Shown here one piece after another: positions 39,693-48,366 of a stretch of 64,000 nt of DNA (positions within the stretch are counted from its first letter, which is position 1; each line of letters starts with the position of its first letter). A program made the translations under genes and the position numbers. This stretch comes from DASSUW01 sp036257565. Its GTDB lineage: Bacteria; Actinomycetota; Thermoleophilia; Solirubrobacterales; Solirubrobacteraceae. The stretch covers positions 1 through 64,000 of the forward strand of contig DATAFH010000021.1 of assembly GCA_036257565.1 (NCBI GenBank), in the 5' to 3' direction. The notes beneath the pieces were generated by a model. That model did not search any database and was not told where the DNA came from. It saw only the letters and a list, made by a program, of their open reading frames with translations.

Positions 39693-40543
39693 GGGGTGTC
39701 GCCTCCTTGCGACGGGGTTGCTCCATGCAGCCGGGCGAGGATGATCTCCACGCGCCGGTTCCGCGCCCGCCCGGCGGGCGTGTCGTTACCTGCGATCGGG
39801 TGCTGCGCGGCGTAGCCGCCGAGCGACATGCGCTTGGACGACACGCCGGCGCCCGCAAGGCCCTGCACGACGGCCGCCGCACGGGCGCCGGACAGCTGCC
39901 AGTTGGACGGGTACTGGGAGGTCTTGATCGGCAGGTCGTCGGTGTGGCCCTCGACCTTTACCGGGTGCCGCGCCTCCCTTGCGATGATGTCGCCGATCTC
40001 GGCGAGCGTCGGACGTGCGCCGGGCTTGACGACCGCACTGCCCGAGTCGAAGAACAGGCCGTCGGTGATCAGCCGGATCTTCAGGCCGCGCGGCGACACG
40101 GTCGTGGAGACCTTGTCCTCGATGCCGGCCCTCGCGGCCAGCGCGTCGACGCGCTTCTTGAGGTCCTGGAAGCTCTGCTCCTCCTCGGCGGCGCGCTTGA
40201 CCGCATCCAGCGCGCTCTCGGAGTCCTCGCTGCTCATGGCCGCGGCCACTGCCTGGGCCGGGCTCAGCGAGGGCAGCGGCTTCTCGGGCGCCGCCTTCTC
40301 GGCCTCGGACTGGTCGCCCGTCGACATCAGCGCGCGGCCGCCGGACAGCACCGGGCCGGAGAACGCCTCCTGCAGCGACTGCTCGAGCAGCTTGACCTTG
40401 CTGATGTTCGTCGACGAGATGGCGAACAGCACGACGAAGACCGCGAACAGCAGCGTCATCATGTCGTAGCCCGAGACGAGCCAGCGCTCGTGGTTCTCGT
40501 GCTCCTCGTGATGGTGCTTCTTATGCCGACGGGCCGCGCTCAT
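39689..40543 (-). CDS. motB: flagellar stator protein MotB
   Basis: A 284-residue protein with a His-rich cytoplasmic N-terminus (HKKHHHEEHENHER). One membrane span holds the proton-path Asp (D27 in SGYDMMTLLFAVFVVLF). A plug/linker and a C-terminal OmpA-like peptidoglycan-binding domain follow (EGHTDDLPIKTSQYPSNWQLSGARA). It anchors the stator to the wall. Overlaps fliL by 4 bp; motA is upstream. Confidence 0.96.
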   Translation of the reverse strand: MSAARRHKKHHHEEHENHERWLVSGYDMMTLLFAVFVVLFAISSTNISKVKLLEQSLQEAFSGPVLSGGRALMSTGDQSEAEKAAPEKPLPSLSPAQAVAAAMSSEDSESALDAVKRAAEEEQSFQDLKKRVDALAARAGIEDKVSTTVSPRGLKIRLITDGLFFDSGSAVVKPGARPTLAEIGDIIAREARHPVKVEGHTDDLPIKTSQYPSNWQLSGARAAAVVQGLAGAGVSSKRMSLGGYAAQHPIAGNDTPAGRARNRRVEIILARLHGATPSQGGDTP

Positions 40544-40551
40544 GGGTCACC

Positions 40552-41355
40552 TCAGGCGGCCTGGCGCTGCTCGGCGCCGCCGGGCGAGCCGTCGTCCTCC
40601 GCGGGACGGTCCTGCGGCGGCACGTAGGCCATCAGCTTCTCGGCGACGACACGCGGGTTGTCGCCGGCCTGGATCGCGAGCACGCCCTCGAGCGTCATCT
40701 CGCGGAAGTGCATCTCGGCCTCCGAGAGCTCCTTCAGGCGATTGGCCAGCGGCAGGAAGATGCAGTTGGCCGAGCCGACGCCGATCAGCGTCGCGAGGAA
40801 CGCGGCGGCGATCAGCGGGCCGAGCGTCGACGGCTGGTTGAGGTTGTTCATCACGTTGACGAGGCCGAAGACGGTGCCCACGATGCCCATCGTGGGGGCG
40901 AGCGCACCGGCCTGCATGAACGGCGCCCGGCCGGCCACGTGGCGCTTGCGCATCGCCTCGTTCTCGGCGTCGAGCACAGCGGCCACGAGGTCGGGATCGG
41001 TGCCGTCGACCACGAGCTGAACGCCCTTGCGGGTGTACGGGTCGGCGATGCCCTTGACCGCCTCGTCGAGGGCCAGCAGGCCGTCGCGGCGAGCCTGGTC
41101 GGCGTAGCCGACGAGCTCCTTCACACGCCCCACGAGATCGAGGTCGTCGGGCATGAACGCCTTCTTGTAGAGCTTGGGCAGCCGGATGTGGGACTCCAGG
41201 CCGCAGGCCGCGATCGTCGCCCCCAGCGTCCCGACCAGCACGATCAGGATCGCCGGGATGTTGATGACGACCATGACGTTCGTCCCCTCCATCGTGGCAC
41301 CCATGGCGATGCCCACGAGGGAGATGACGATGCCGATGATGCTGCCGAACTTCAT
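40552..41355 (-). CDS. motA: flagellar stator protein MotA
   Basis: A 267-residue MotA with four spans: GSIIGIVISLVGIAMGA, AILIVLVGTLGATIAA, the cytoplasmic loop with basic and acidic residues, and PTMGIVGTVFGLVNVM plus LIAAAFLATLIGVGSAN. It ends in a Pro/Glu-rich tail. The stator couples ion flow to rotation; proton use is likely from the MotB sequence. ATG 41355 overlaps the flbD stop by 4 bp. Confidence 0.96.
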   Translation of the reverse strand: MKFGSIIGIVISLVGIAMGATMEGTNVMVVINIPAILIVLVGTLGATIAACGLESHIRLPKLYKKAFMPDDLDLVGRVKELVGYADQARRDGLLALDEAVKGIADPYTRKGVQLVVDGTDPDLVAAVLDAENEAMRKRHVAGRAPFMQAGALAPTMGIVGTVFGLVNVMNNLNQPSTLGPLIAAAFLATLIGVGSANCIFLPLANRLKELSEAEMHFREMTLEGVLAIQAGDNPRVVAEKLMAYVPPQDRPAEDDGSPGGAEQRQAA

Positions 41356-41675
41356 GACCGCGGCCCCTGGTGCGGCAGCTCGCTCTCGCGGCGCGCCGTC
41401 TCGGCGTTGATGGAGGTCACGGCGCCGTCGCTGGCCGCCCCGCGCACGAGCGAGAGCGAGGTCGAACGGCGCGGCACGCGCGACATGGCGTCCAGGACGG
41501 ACGCTCGCCAGGCGCGCACGGCGTCGGTCACTTCCTCGGGCGTCTCGGTGACGACGAGGCGGGACCCGGTGGTGAGGGTCACCACCGTGTCCGGGTTGGC
41601 CTCGACCGTGAGGACCAGGTCCGGGTTGAGGTGGAAGGGCTGAGGCGTGCGGCCGAGTTTGTGGAGACGGATCAT
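41352..41675 (-). CDS. flbD: FlbD/SwrD-family flagellar protein
   Basis: A 107-residue protein whose first 60 residues match the small FlbD family (MIRLHKLGRTPQPFHLNPDL, VEANPDTVVTLTTGSRLVV, TPEEVTDAV). An unusual 45-residue Ser/Arg-rich tail follows, not typical of the roughly 70-residue family. In Bacillus the homologue SwrD supports stator power. It starts the motA-motB unit after the terminator at 41705-41737. Confidence 0.88.
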   Translation of the reverse strand: MIRLHKLGRTPQPFHLNPDLVLTVEANPDTVVTLTTGSRLVVTETPEEVTDAVRAWRASVLDAMSRVPRRSTSLSLVRGAASDGAVTSINAETARRESELPHQGPRS

Positions 41676-41704
41676 CTCCCTCGGGTTGATCGACAGCCCC
41701 CCGG

Positions 41705-41737
41705 AAAAATGAAGGCCCGCACGGTGGCGGGCCCTTC
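41705..41737 (-). terminator. intrinsic terminator behind flgE
   Basis: On the minus strand a stem of GAAGGGCCCGC with GCGGGCCTTC (one bulge) and a CACCGT loop is followed by ATTTTTCC. This is one of the few classical stem-plus-U-run terminators in the window. It should end much of the flgB-to-flgE transcript before flbD. Confidence 0.88.
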
Positions 41738-41761
41738 ACCTTCGAATCGGCGCGGCGAGCG

Positions 41762-42589
41762 CTAGCGCTTCAGGTTCACGAGGTCCTGCAGCATCTCGTC
41801 GGAGACGGAGATGACGCGGGAGTTCGCCTGGAAGCCGCGCTGGGCGGTGATCATGTTCGTGAACGACTGCGCGAGGTCCACGTTGGACATCTCGATCGCA
41901 CCCGAGGTGGTGAAGCCGAACTGCGCGCCCGGGACGCCGATCGCCGGGGTGCCGGAGTTGGCGCTCACGAGCCAGCGGTTCGAGCCGGAACGCTCGAGGC
42001 CGGCGGTGTTCGAGAACGTCGCCAGCGAGATGAAGCCGGCCGACACGCGGGTGCCCGCGGCGTCGACGTAGCTGACCTCGCCGTTCTGGCCGATCGCCAC
42101 GTTGGTCGAGCCGGGCGGGATGCGCAGCAGCGTGTCGGCGCCGGCGCCCGTGCGGCCCTGGACGTAGAAGCCGTCCTGGGTCACGAGGTAGCCCGCCGAG
42201 TTGGTGGCGAAGTTGCCGGCGCGGGTGTACTCGACATCAGCCGGGTTCGCGGTCGGCGGGGTCGTCGCGCTCGAGGCCACGCGGAAGAAGCCGGAGCCCT
42301 GGATCGCGACGTCGAGCGGGTTGCCCGTCGACTGCAGCGCGCCCGCCTGCATGATGTTGTCGATCGAGCCGAGCTGGGTGCCGAGGCCGATCTGGGCGGC
42401 GTTCGAGCCGCCGACGCCGCCGCCAGGGCCCGAGGCCCCGCGCTGCTGCTGGTTGAGCGCGTCGGTGAACGTCGTGCGCGCCGACTTGTAGCCGATCGTG
42501 TTCACGTTGGCGATGTCGTTCGAGGTGACGTCGAGCATCACCTGGTGCATCCGGAGACCGCTGATCGCGGCGAACATGCCTCGCATCAT
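41762..42589 (-). CDS. flgE: flagellar hook protein FlgE
   Basis: A 275-residue hook protein: the N-terminal rod/hook motif MMRGMFAAISGLRMHQVMLD and NDIANVNTIGYKSARTTF, then NPLDVAIQGSGFFRV, and a C-terminal motif VDLAQSFTNMITAQRGFQAN. It is short, like the Bacillus hook protein, without a large outer domain. Start is ATG 42589 (or 42586). A GGAG site lies 11 nt upstream of 42589. flgD precedes it, and a terminator follows. Confidence 0.93.
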   Translation of the reverse strand: MMRGMFAAISGLRMHQVMLDVTSNDIANVNTIGYKSARTTFTDALNQQQRGASGPGGGVGGSNAAQIGLGTQLGSIDNIMQAGALQSTGNPLDVAIQGSGFFRVASSATTPPTANPADVEYTRAGNFATNSAGYLVTQDGFYVQGRTGAGADTLLRIPPGSTNVAIGQNGEVSYVDAAGTRVSAGFISLATFSNTAGLERSGSNRWLVSANSGTPAIGVPGAQFGFTTSGAIEMSNVDLAQSFTNMITAQRGFQANSRVISVSDEMLQDLVNLKR

Positions 42590-42614
42590 CGGGGCATCAG
42601 CTCCTTTTCGTCGC

Positions 42615-43025
42615 CTAAGCGACCTGAGTGATGGTTGCTGGATCGATTCCGCCGACACCGGCCACCGTGAGGGACGGCTTGCCGTCCACCGTGGTGACCT
42701 TGTCGACCGTGCCGGTGTGGACCACGTCGTCCGCGTCCGTGTACGTCACGGTGCGGCCGATCAGGCCGATCGCGTTCGTGGAGGCCAGCGACGCGGCGAT
42801 CTTCTCGTTCGCCGCGGCGAGGTTGGAGATCTGCTCGAGGCTCGAGAACGACGCCATCTGGCCCATGAACTCGGAGTTCTCCATCGGGCTCATGGGATCC
42901 TGATGCTGCAGCTGGGCCACGAAGAGCTTGAGGAAGTCGTCCTTGCCGAGCTCGCCGTTGGCGGCGCCCTTGGGGAGCATCTCGGCGGACGTGAGGATCT
43001 TGGTGTCGGTGTTGATCGTGGTCAT
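42615..43025 (-). CDS. flgD: hook-cap protein FlgD
   Basis: A 136-residue protein with the FlgD core LGKDDFLKLFVAQLQHQDPMSPMENSEFMGQMASFSSLEQ and a short beta tail (GLIGRTVTYTDADDVV). It lacks the C-terminal Ig-like domain of longer FlgD proteins, as in Bacillus. It caps the growing hook. The DDFLKLF stretch contains the FxxxF-like export-gate motif. ATG 43025 follows fliK. Confidence 0.93.
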   Translation of the reverse strand: MTTINTDTKILTSAEMLPKGAANGELGKDDFLKLFVAQLQHQDPMSPMENSEFMGQMASFSSLEQISNLAAANEKIAASLASTNAIGLIGRTVTYTDADDVVHTGTVDKVTTVDGKPSLTVAGVGGIDPATITQVA

Positions 43026-43036
43026 GGGGGTTGGGG

Positions 43037-44371
43037 TCAGGCGAGGACGTCGACGAGCAACCCGCCGGGCAGCTCGATCACGGTCGCGGTGGGGGCGGCG
43101 GCGGACTCGGACTCGACGCTGGCGCCGGGGGCCGGGCGGACGGGGTTGCCGTCGCGGTCGGTCCACTCGCCACGAGCGCCCTCGCGGCTGCGCTGCTCGG
43201 ACGAGGTCGATACCTCCAGCGACAGCAGCGTCACCTCGCGGGCCTCGAGCGCGCGGCGGAGGTCGTCGCCGGCCTGGGCCAGCAGCCGAGCCGCCTCGGG
43301 CGAGTCGGCCACGACCTGGGCGGCGATGCCGGCTGCGGAGGCTTGCAGGCGGATCTCGATGCCGCCCAGCTCGGCCGGCCGCAGCGCCAGCTTGGCATGC
43401 GTGATGCCGCGCTCGGCGGCCACGTGGAGCAGGGTGGCGACGGCCGCCGGCGAACGATGGAGCGGCACGGCGCGCTCGGGCGACGCGGTGCCGGTGGTCG
43501 GCGCGAGGGACGGAGAACCGGGCGCGACGGGCGCGGGCTGGGACTCGGCGGTCGGGGCAGGCTCGGCGGCCGCGGCGGTGGGGGCCGGCGCCGGCGTGTG
43601 CTTGGAGGGCTCCGAGCCGGCCGCGGGCTGCGGCGCTGCCGCCGGCACGGCGGGCGCGGGCGCGTCGCCCTCGGCGACCGGGGCGGCGGGAGCGATCGCT
43701 GCAGAGGCGACATGAGCAGGCACCGGCGTAGCGGGGACCGCCGGCGCCGGAGCGTCGGCATCGAGGGCAGCCGGCACGGGCGTCGCGACGAGCTGCACCT
43801 GCGGCCCTGCGGAGGCCGCGAACGCCGGGACCGTGAGGGCCGCCGGGCGCTGCGGGGCGCCGGCGACGACCGGCGTCGGGGGTGCCGGGTCGCCCGCTAC
43901 GGGCGGTACGACGATCGCCGCGGTGCCGGCGGCGACGAGATCGTGCGGCCGTTCGGTGGCCACGACCGGGCCGACGCCTGCGCCGAGCAGGCCGAGATCC
44001 GCCGTCGGGCGCGGAGCGCCGAGAGCCGCGGGTGCCGCAAGCGGTGGCTGACCGCCGGGATCGCGATCGGGAGACGTACCGTCCACGCCGGGCGACGCGG
44101 CACCGTTGCCTCGCGTGGCGCCGTCGCCGGCGTCCGGCGGGGCGTCGGTGCCGGGCGAGCCGTTGTCGTCGGCGGGGCCCGGGCGAGCGTCGTCGCGGTG
44201 GACGGGCTGCGCGTCGTCGCGCGCGGCGGGCCGGCGCGGCTCCTCGGGGGCGGCGTGCGCGTCGAGGAGCGCGGCGAAGGCGTTGCCGTCGCGGTGCTCC
44301 GGTGCGCCAGAGGACGGCCGGTCGGTGGGCGTCGCGGCGGGGCGCGTGGCGAGAGTGCGGTCGGTGGTCAT
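43037..44371 (-). CDS. fliK: hook-length control protein FliK
   Basis: A 444-residue protein. The N-terminus has an export motif (NAFAALLDAHAA), and the middle is a long Ala/Pro-rich disordered ruler (about 40-300). A Flg_hook domain lies at about 320-410 (HAKLALRPAELGGIEIRLQ, the conserved L-R-P-x-x-L-G-x-I family signature). FliK measures the hook and switches FlhB specificity. Its ATG shares a base with the stop of the transglycosylase gene. Confidence 0.92.
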   Translation of the reverse strand: MTTDRTLATRPAATPTDRPSSGAPEHRDGNAFAALLDAHAAPEEPRRPAARDDAQPVHRDDARPGPADDNGSPGTDAPPDAGDGATRGNGAASPGVDGTSPDRDPGGQPPLAAPAALGAPRPTADLGLLGAGVGPVVATERPHDLVAAGTAAIVVPPVAGDPAPPTPVVAGAPQRPAALTVPAFAASAGPQVQLVATPVPAALDADAPAPAVPATPVPAHVASAAIAPAAPVAEGDAPAPAVPAAAPQPAAGSEPSKHTPAPAPTAAAAEPAPTAESQPAPVAPGSPSLAPTTGTASPERAVPLHRSPAAVATLLHVAAERGITHAKLALRPAELGGIEIRLQASAAGIAAQVVADSPEAARLLAQAGDDLRRALEAREVTLLSLEVSTSSEQRSREGARGEWTDRDGNPVRPAPGASVESESAAAPTATVIELPGGLLVDVLA

Positions 44372-44970
44372 CACAGGATCGACGGGGTCGGCGCGGCGGT
44401 GCGGTAGCGGGCGGTGTTCTCCTGCACCACGCGCACGTAGTGCTGGGTCTCGGCGTAGGGGGGCACGCCGCCGTAGCGCTGCACGGCGCCCGGCCCGGCG
44501 TTGTAGGCGGCGAGCGCCTTCGTGACGTCGCCGCCGAAGGCGTCGAGCTGCTGGCGCAGGTACTTGGCGCCGCCGTCGAGCGACTGGAGCGGGTCGAGCA
44601 CGTTGCTCACGCCGAGGCCGGCGGCCGTGCCCGGCATCAGCTGCGCCAGCCCGCGGGCGCCGGCGGGCGAGCCGGCGTTCGGGTTGAAGCCGGACTCCTG
44701 CTTGACGAGCCCGGCGAGCAGCGCGGGCTCGATCCCGTGCTTCTTGGCGGCGGCGGTGATCTCGGCGCCGAACGGGACGTCGGCGGGAAGCTCTGCGACG
44801 GCGGGTGAAGCGGCGGCGCTCGCGACGGGGGCGGCGGTCGCCGTCGCCGTGGCGGCGCCGGCGAGCTGGGTCGCGAAGGTCGACGAAGTGGCTCCGGTGG
44901 GCGCCGCGGGGCGGGCGCCGATGAGTGCGTGCAACTCGTTCACGCGAGCGACGACGGCCTCGACGCTCAC
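44371..44970 (-). CDS. flagellar lytic transglycosylase (SLT domain)
   Basis: A 199-residue protein. The SLT domain (about 75-190) has GIEPALLAGLVKQESGFNPNAGS with the catalytic Glu, GARGLAQLMPGTAAGLG, and ALAAYNAGPGAVQRYGG. There is no Sec signal peptide. The N-terminus (VSVEAVVARVNELHALI, then STFATQLAGAA) resembles that of the CHAP protein at 26686. It probably opens peptidoglycan for the rod, replacing the missing muramidase domain of FlgJ. GTG 44970 overlaps the fliJ stop. Confidence 0.9.
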   Translation of the reverse strand: MSVEAVVARVNELHALIGARPAAPTGATSSTFATQLAGAATATATAAPVASAAASPAVAELPADVPFGAEITAAAKKHGIEPALLAGLVKQESGFNPNAGSPAGARGLAQLMPGTAAGLGVSNVLDPLQSLDGGAKYLRQQLDAFGGDVTKALAAYNAGPGAVQRYGGVPPYAETQHYVRVVQENTARYRTAAPTPSIL

Positions 44971-45449
44971 GCCGTGCTCCGCATGCCCGCTGCCGCGGCC
45001 TGGACACCGCGACGGTGGACGCCGAGCGCGATCTCGTCGAGGTCGACCTGGGCCCGGCGCGCCCACTCGCGCTGGTGGTCCGCGCGCTGGCGCTCCTCGA
45101 GCTTGTCCATCACCTGGCGGTCGCGAGCGGCAGTCTGGAGGGCGGAGCGACGGGCGGCCACCTCGGCGTCGCGGCGATCGAGGTCGAGCGCCGCCTCGTG
45201 GCGACTGCGCTGCGCGCGCTCGATGTACGCCTGGGCGGCGATCAGGTCGCCGGCCGAGGGGCGGGCGTGCGTGACGGTGCGCGCGGTCTCCGCGGCCGCG
45301 GAGGCCGCGTCGGTCGCCGCCATGAGCATGGCCTCGCCGCGCATCCGAAGGCGCAGCTCGTTGGCCAGATCCTCCTGGGCACGCTCTTCAGCGCGCTCGC
45401 GGAGCGACTTGACCCGCTCGAGGCGGAACGTGAAGGACGGGGTCTCCAC
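44967..45449 (-). CDS. fliJ: flagellar export chaperone FliJ
   Basis: A 160-residue, largely coiled-coil protein: FTFRLERVKSLRERAEERAQED begins in the usual FliJ way and DKLEERQRADHQREWARRAQVDLDEIA ends it. FliJ stirs the FliI ring and recycles chaperones. GTG 45449 is used because the family motif starts there; a GTG at 45515 would add 22 unrelated residues. fliJ is separated from fliI by a repeat element and yciH. Confidence 0.88.
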   Translation of the reverse strand: METPSFTFRLERVKSLRERAEERAQEDLANELRLRMRGEAMLMAATDAASAAAETARTVTHARPSAGDLIAAQAYIERAQRSRHEAALDLDRRDAEVAARRSALQTAARDRQVMDKLEERQRADHQREWARRAQVDLDEIALGVHRRGVQAAAAGMRSTA

Positions 45450-45584
45450 GAACCGGTTGATCGACCGGGGCAGCAGAACCTGTAGCGGGGTGGGGTGGGC
45501 CGTACCCCGGGACACTGGTCAGCCCACGACAGGACACGAGGTGGCCCTGCCGCCACGGGGCTTCCCAAGTGGGACATTGCTCTC

Positions 45585-45725
45585 ATGGCCGACCGCCACA
45601 CCATGAACTACATCGAGAGCGACGTCTTCGGCGAGCTCACGCTCGTGGAGTGGCGCCGCGCCCACACGCCCGCCAAGCCGCGCCGGCGCCTCGCGCTGCG
45701 GCCGCGGTTCGCGTTCGCCGCCTGA
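45585..45725 (+). CDS. small basic protein, 46 aa
   Basis: A plus-strand frame encodes 46 residues with MNYIESDVFGELTLVEWRRA, followed by a basic tail (KPRRRLALRPR). From memory, similar short proteins (an acidic start, a TL-EWRR core and a basic end) occur in related actinobacteria. ATG 45585 or 45603 could start it. It is opposite to the flagellar genes, next to a repeat element. Function unknown. Confidence 0.45.
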   Translation: MADRHTMNYIESDVFGELTLVEWRRAHTPAKPRRRLALRPRFAFAA

Positions 45726-45755
45726 GCTCTCAGCCGGCCGCCCCGGCGGCGCTGA

Positions 45756-45972
45756 CGAACGTCAACCCCGCTGGGTAGGAGCGTGGAGAGACGTCAACGC
45801 AGCAAGGCAGCATTTCGTCGACCTCGCGCGGTTCTGGCCGACGACGTCGACGTTCTTCCCCTATGGCCAGCACTTCGTCGACCTCGCGGAGAGACGCATG
45901 GCGAAGTCGACGAAATGCTGTCTCATCGCGGACCGCTCACCGCCCTCCCTACCCAGCCGCCGTTGACGTTCG
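45756..45972. repeat. 217-bp element with terminal and internal inverted repeats
   Basis: The left end CGAACGTCAAC..CGCTGGGTAGG (45756-45779) matches the reverse complement of the right end (45948-45972) with one indel and two changes. Inside, CAGCATTTCGTCGACCTCGC occurs at 45808-45827, nearly again as CAGCACTTCGTCGACCTCGC at 45868-45887, and inverted at 45901-45922. There is no ORF of note. It could be a MITE-like element or a structured RNA. It splits fliJ from yciH and fliI. Confidence 0.75.
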
Positions 45973-45986
45973 CCGAGGGACCGCCG

Positions 45987-46310
45987 CTACCCGCCGGCCA
46001 GTACTACGTCGTACCCCTCGCCGCGCAGCACGTCGGCCACCACATCGCGGTGATCCCCCTGCAGCTCGATGACGCCGCCCTTGGCCGACCCGCCGACGCC
46101 GCAACGCTTCTTGAGCCGCCCGGCCAGCTCGCGCAGGCCCGCGTCGTCGAGCGGCACGCCTGACACCGTCGTCACCGCCTTGCCGCGCCGGCCGGCGACC
46201 TCGCGGCGCACCTTCACGCGCCCGCCGGCGCCCCGCCGCGGCGCAGCGGGCTTCGAGCGCCGCCGCACATCGCCGGCGTCGCTCGACCAGACAACCTCGC
46301 CCTCGGCCAT
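45987..46310 (-). CDS. yciH: SUI1/eIF1-like translation factor (YciH)
   Basis: A 107-residue protein. Residues 1-30 are basic; the rest is a SUI1 domain (VRREVAGRRGKAVTTVSGVPLDD, LKKRCGVGGSAKGGVIELQGDHRDVV). The GVGGSAKGG and IELQGDH motifs are typical of YciH, which binds the small ribosomal subunit and affects start selection. It is not a flagellar gene but lies 11 nt before fliI on the same strand's downstream side. Context suggests insertion. Confidence 0.92.
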   Translation of the reverse strand: MAEGEVVWSSDAGDVRRRSKPAAPRRGAGGRVKVRREVAGRRGKAVTTVSGVPLDDAGLRELAGRLKKRCGVGGSAKGGVIELQGDHRDVVADVLRGEGYDVVLAGG

Positions 46311-46321
46311 CCAACCGAAGG

Positions 46322-47746
46322 CTACGGGCTCAGGTGAAGAGGCGGGATCGCGGTGTGGAGCGGGGTCCCGCTGCCGCCGCCCGTCGCCGCCGCAGGCGGC
46401 TCTGAGAGGATCGGGTTCGGCTCGGGCGTGGCGGCGAGCAGGGCGAGGTTGGTGAGGGCCGCGTCGGCCTCGTGGGCCGACGAGCGGTCGTGCGCCGCCT
46501 GGCGCAGGAAACCGTCGATCGGCTCTCGGGCGTCGATCGCTGCGTCGGTCACCGCGTCGGTGCCGCGCTGGTACGCCCCGATCGCGATCAGGTCGGACTT
46601 CTCCTTGTAGGCGGCCATCAAGCGCCGCACGTCGTCGCCCGCCGCCCGCACGTCGGGCGCCACGACCTCTCCGACCAGGCGCGACACACTGGCCAGCACG
46701 TCGATGGCCGGGTAGTGCCCGGCATGGGCCAGGCCACGGGAGAGGACGACGTGCCCGTCCAGGATCGACCGCACGGCGTCCGCGATCGGCTCATTCATGT
46801 CGTCGCCGTCCACGAGCACGGTGTAGAGCGCTGTGATCGTGCCGCGCGGCGACGTGCCCGAGCGCTCGAGCAGCTTCGGGAGCAGCGCGAACACGCTCGG
46901 CGTGTAGCCGCGGGTGGCGGGCGGCTCGCCGATCGCCAGGCCGACCTCGCGCTGGGCCATCGCGAACCGCGTCACGGAGTCCATCATCAGCATCACGTCG
47001 CGACCCTGGTCGCGGAAGTGCTCGGCGATGGTGGTGGCCGTGAACGCCGCCTTGATGCGCACGAGCGCCGGCTGGTCGGAGGTGGCGACCACCACCACGG
47101 ACCGCGCCATGCCCTCGGGCCCGAGGTCACGCTCGATGAACTCGCGCACCTCGCGGCCACGCTCGCCGACGAGGCAGATCACGTTGACGTCGGCCGACGT
47201 CGAGCGAGCGATCATGCCCAGCAGGGACGACTTGCCGACGCCCGAGCCCGCGAAGATGCCGAGCCGCTGGCCGCGGCCGCACGGCACGAGCGCGTCGAGC
47301 GCACGCACGCCGAGCGACACGCGCTCGGAGATCCGCGGCCGCTCGAGCGGGTCGGGCGGCGGCGACTCCACCGCCCGCGAGCGGCCGGCCGCCGCCGGGC
47401 CGAGCCCATCGATCGGGCGGCCGAGCCCGTCGAGGGTCCGACCGAGCAGCTCGTCGGAGACGTCGATGCGCAGGGGGCGCCCACTGGCGCTCACGCGCGC
47501 GCCCGGGCCGATGCCGGTCGCCTCGCCGAGCGCCATCAGCAGCGTGCGGCCGGCACGGAAGCCGACCACCTCGGCGGGGACGGCGGACCGGCCGCGCCCC
47601 GTGTCGATCGAGCACACCTCGCCGACCTCGGCCTCGACGCCCGTGGCCTCGACGATCAGCCCGATGAGGTCGCGGACGCGGCCGTGGCGGCGGTGCAGGT
47701 CGGCGTCGCGCAGAGCGGCGGCGGCCGCGTCGAGGCGGCCGGTCAT
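46322..47746 (-). CDS. fliI: flagellar export ATPase FliI
   Basis: A 474-residue F1-beta-like ATPase. It has Walker A GIFAGSGVGKSSLLGM, Walker B DVMLMMDSVTRFAMAQ, the FliI-specific PPATRGYTPSVFALLPKLLER and the C-terminal helical domain. The N-terminus is slightly extended. It powers unfolding and delivery of export substrates. ATG overlaps fliH by 4 bp. A Pro/Ala/Gly-rich tail of about 25 residues extends past the family end. Confidence 0.97.
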   Translation of the reverse strand: MTGRLDAAAAALRDADLHRRHGRVRDLIGLIVEATGVEAEVGEVCSIDTGRGRSAVPAEVVGFRAGRTLLMALGEATGIGPGARVSASGRPLRIDVSDELLGRTLDGLGRPIDGLGPAAAGRSRAVESPPPDPLERPRISERVSLGVRALDALVPCGRGQRLGIFAGSGVGKSSLLGMIARSTSADVNVICLVGERGREVREFIERDLGPEGMARSVVVVATSDQPALVRIKAAFTATTIAEHFRDQGRDVMLMMDSVTRFAMAQREVGLAIGEPPATRGYTPSVFALLPKLLERSGTSPRGTITALYTVLVDGDDMNEPIADAVRSILDGHVVLSRGLAHAGHYPAIDVLASVSRLVGEVVAPDVRAAGDDVRRLMAAYKEKSDLIAIGAYQRGTDAVTDAAIDAREPIDGFLRQAAHDRSSAHEADAALTNLALLAATPEPNPILSEPPAAATGGGSGTPLHTAIPPLHLSP

Positions 47747-48366
47747 GCCGCCGGGCCGAGCGCGGCCTCGACGACCTCGCGCGCGCGCTGGAGCTTTGTC
47801 TCGACGCGGGCGTCGACGTCGCCGTCCGGCGTCCGCACGACCGCTCCGCCGCGCGACACGCGCCGCTCGGCCTGCACCTCGCAGTGCTCGATGCCGCCCA
47901 GCGTGGCGCGCAGGCCGTCCATCGCCTCGGCCACCAGTGACAGGTCCTCAGGATGGACGAGCACCGTGATCCGCTCGCGCTCGACGATGCCGCGCAGCGC
48001 GCCGCGCACCGCCTCGACGACCAGCTCGGGCTCGACGGTGATCGCGCCGCCGACGACTCGCTCGGCCAGGAACAGCCCGAGGTCGACGGCATGCGCCTCC
48101 AGCCGGTCGGTGCGCACCAGCGCATCGGCGCGTACCGCCTCGGCGGCGGCGTTGAGCGCCTCCAGAGCCGGCACGAGCGCAGCGAGCGCCTCCTCGCGTC
48201 CCTCGCGCAGCCCTTCCTCACGCGCGGCCTCGCGCAGCGCCTCGATCTCCGCCCGCGCGACGGCGTGCTCTGCCAGCGCAGCGTCGGGCTCCGACCGCGC
48301 CACGGGAGCGGCGACCGTCACCGGCGCCGCCTCGAGCGCCTCGAAGGAGAACTCCGCGGCGGCCAT
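47743..48366 (-). CDS. fliH: flagellar export ATPase regulator FliH
   Basis: A 207-residue protein with an acidic helical N-terminal half containing heptads (EIEALREAAREEGLREGREEAL) and a C-terminal V-ATPase-E-like domain (LAERVVGGAITVEPELVVEAVRGAL, VLVHPEDLSLV). FliH dimers bind FliI and dock it at FliN. It is coupled to fliG upstream (shared base) and fliI downstream. Confidence 0.92.
   Translation of the reverse strand: MAAAEFSFEALEAAPVTVAAPVARSEPDAALAEHAVARAEIEALREAAREEGLREGREEALAALVPALEALNAAAEAVRADALVRTDRLEAHAVDLGLFLAERVVGGAITVEPELVVEAVRGALRGIVERERITVLVHPEDLSLVAEAMDGLRATLGGIEHCEVQAERRVSRGGAVVRTPDGDVDARVETKLQRAREVVEAALGPAA

Noticed and set aside
45806..45923. Repeated TTCGTCGAC units as a CRISPR array
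   Set aside because: Only three copies, one inverted, with unequal spacing; this is a palindromic element rather than an array.
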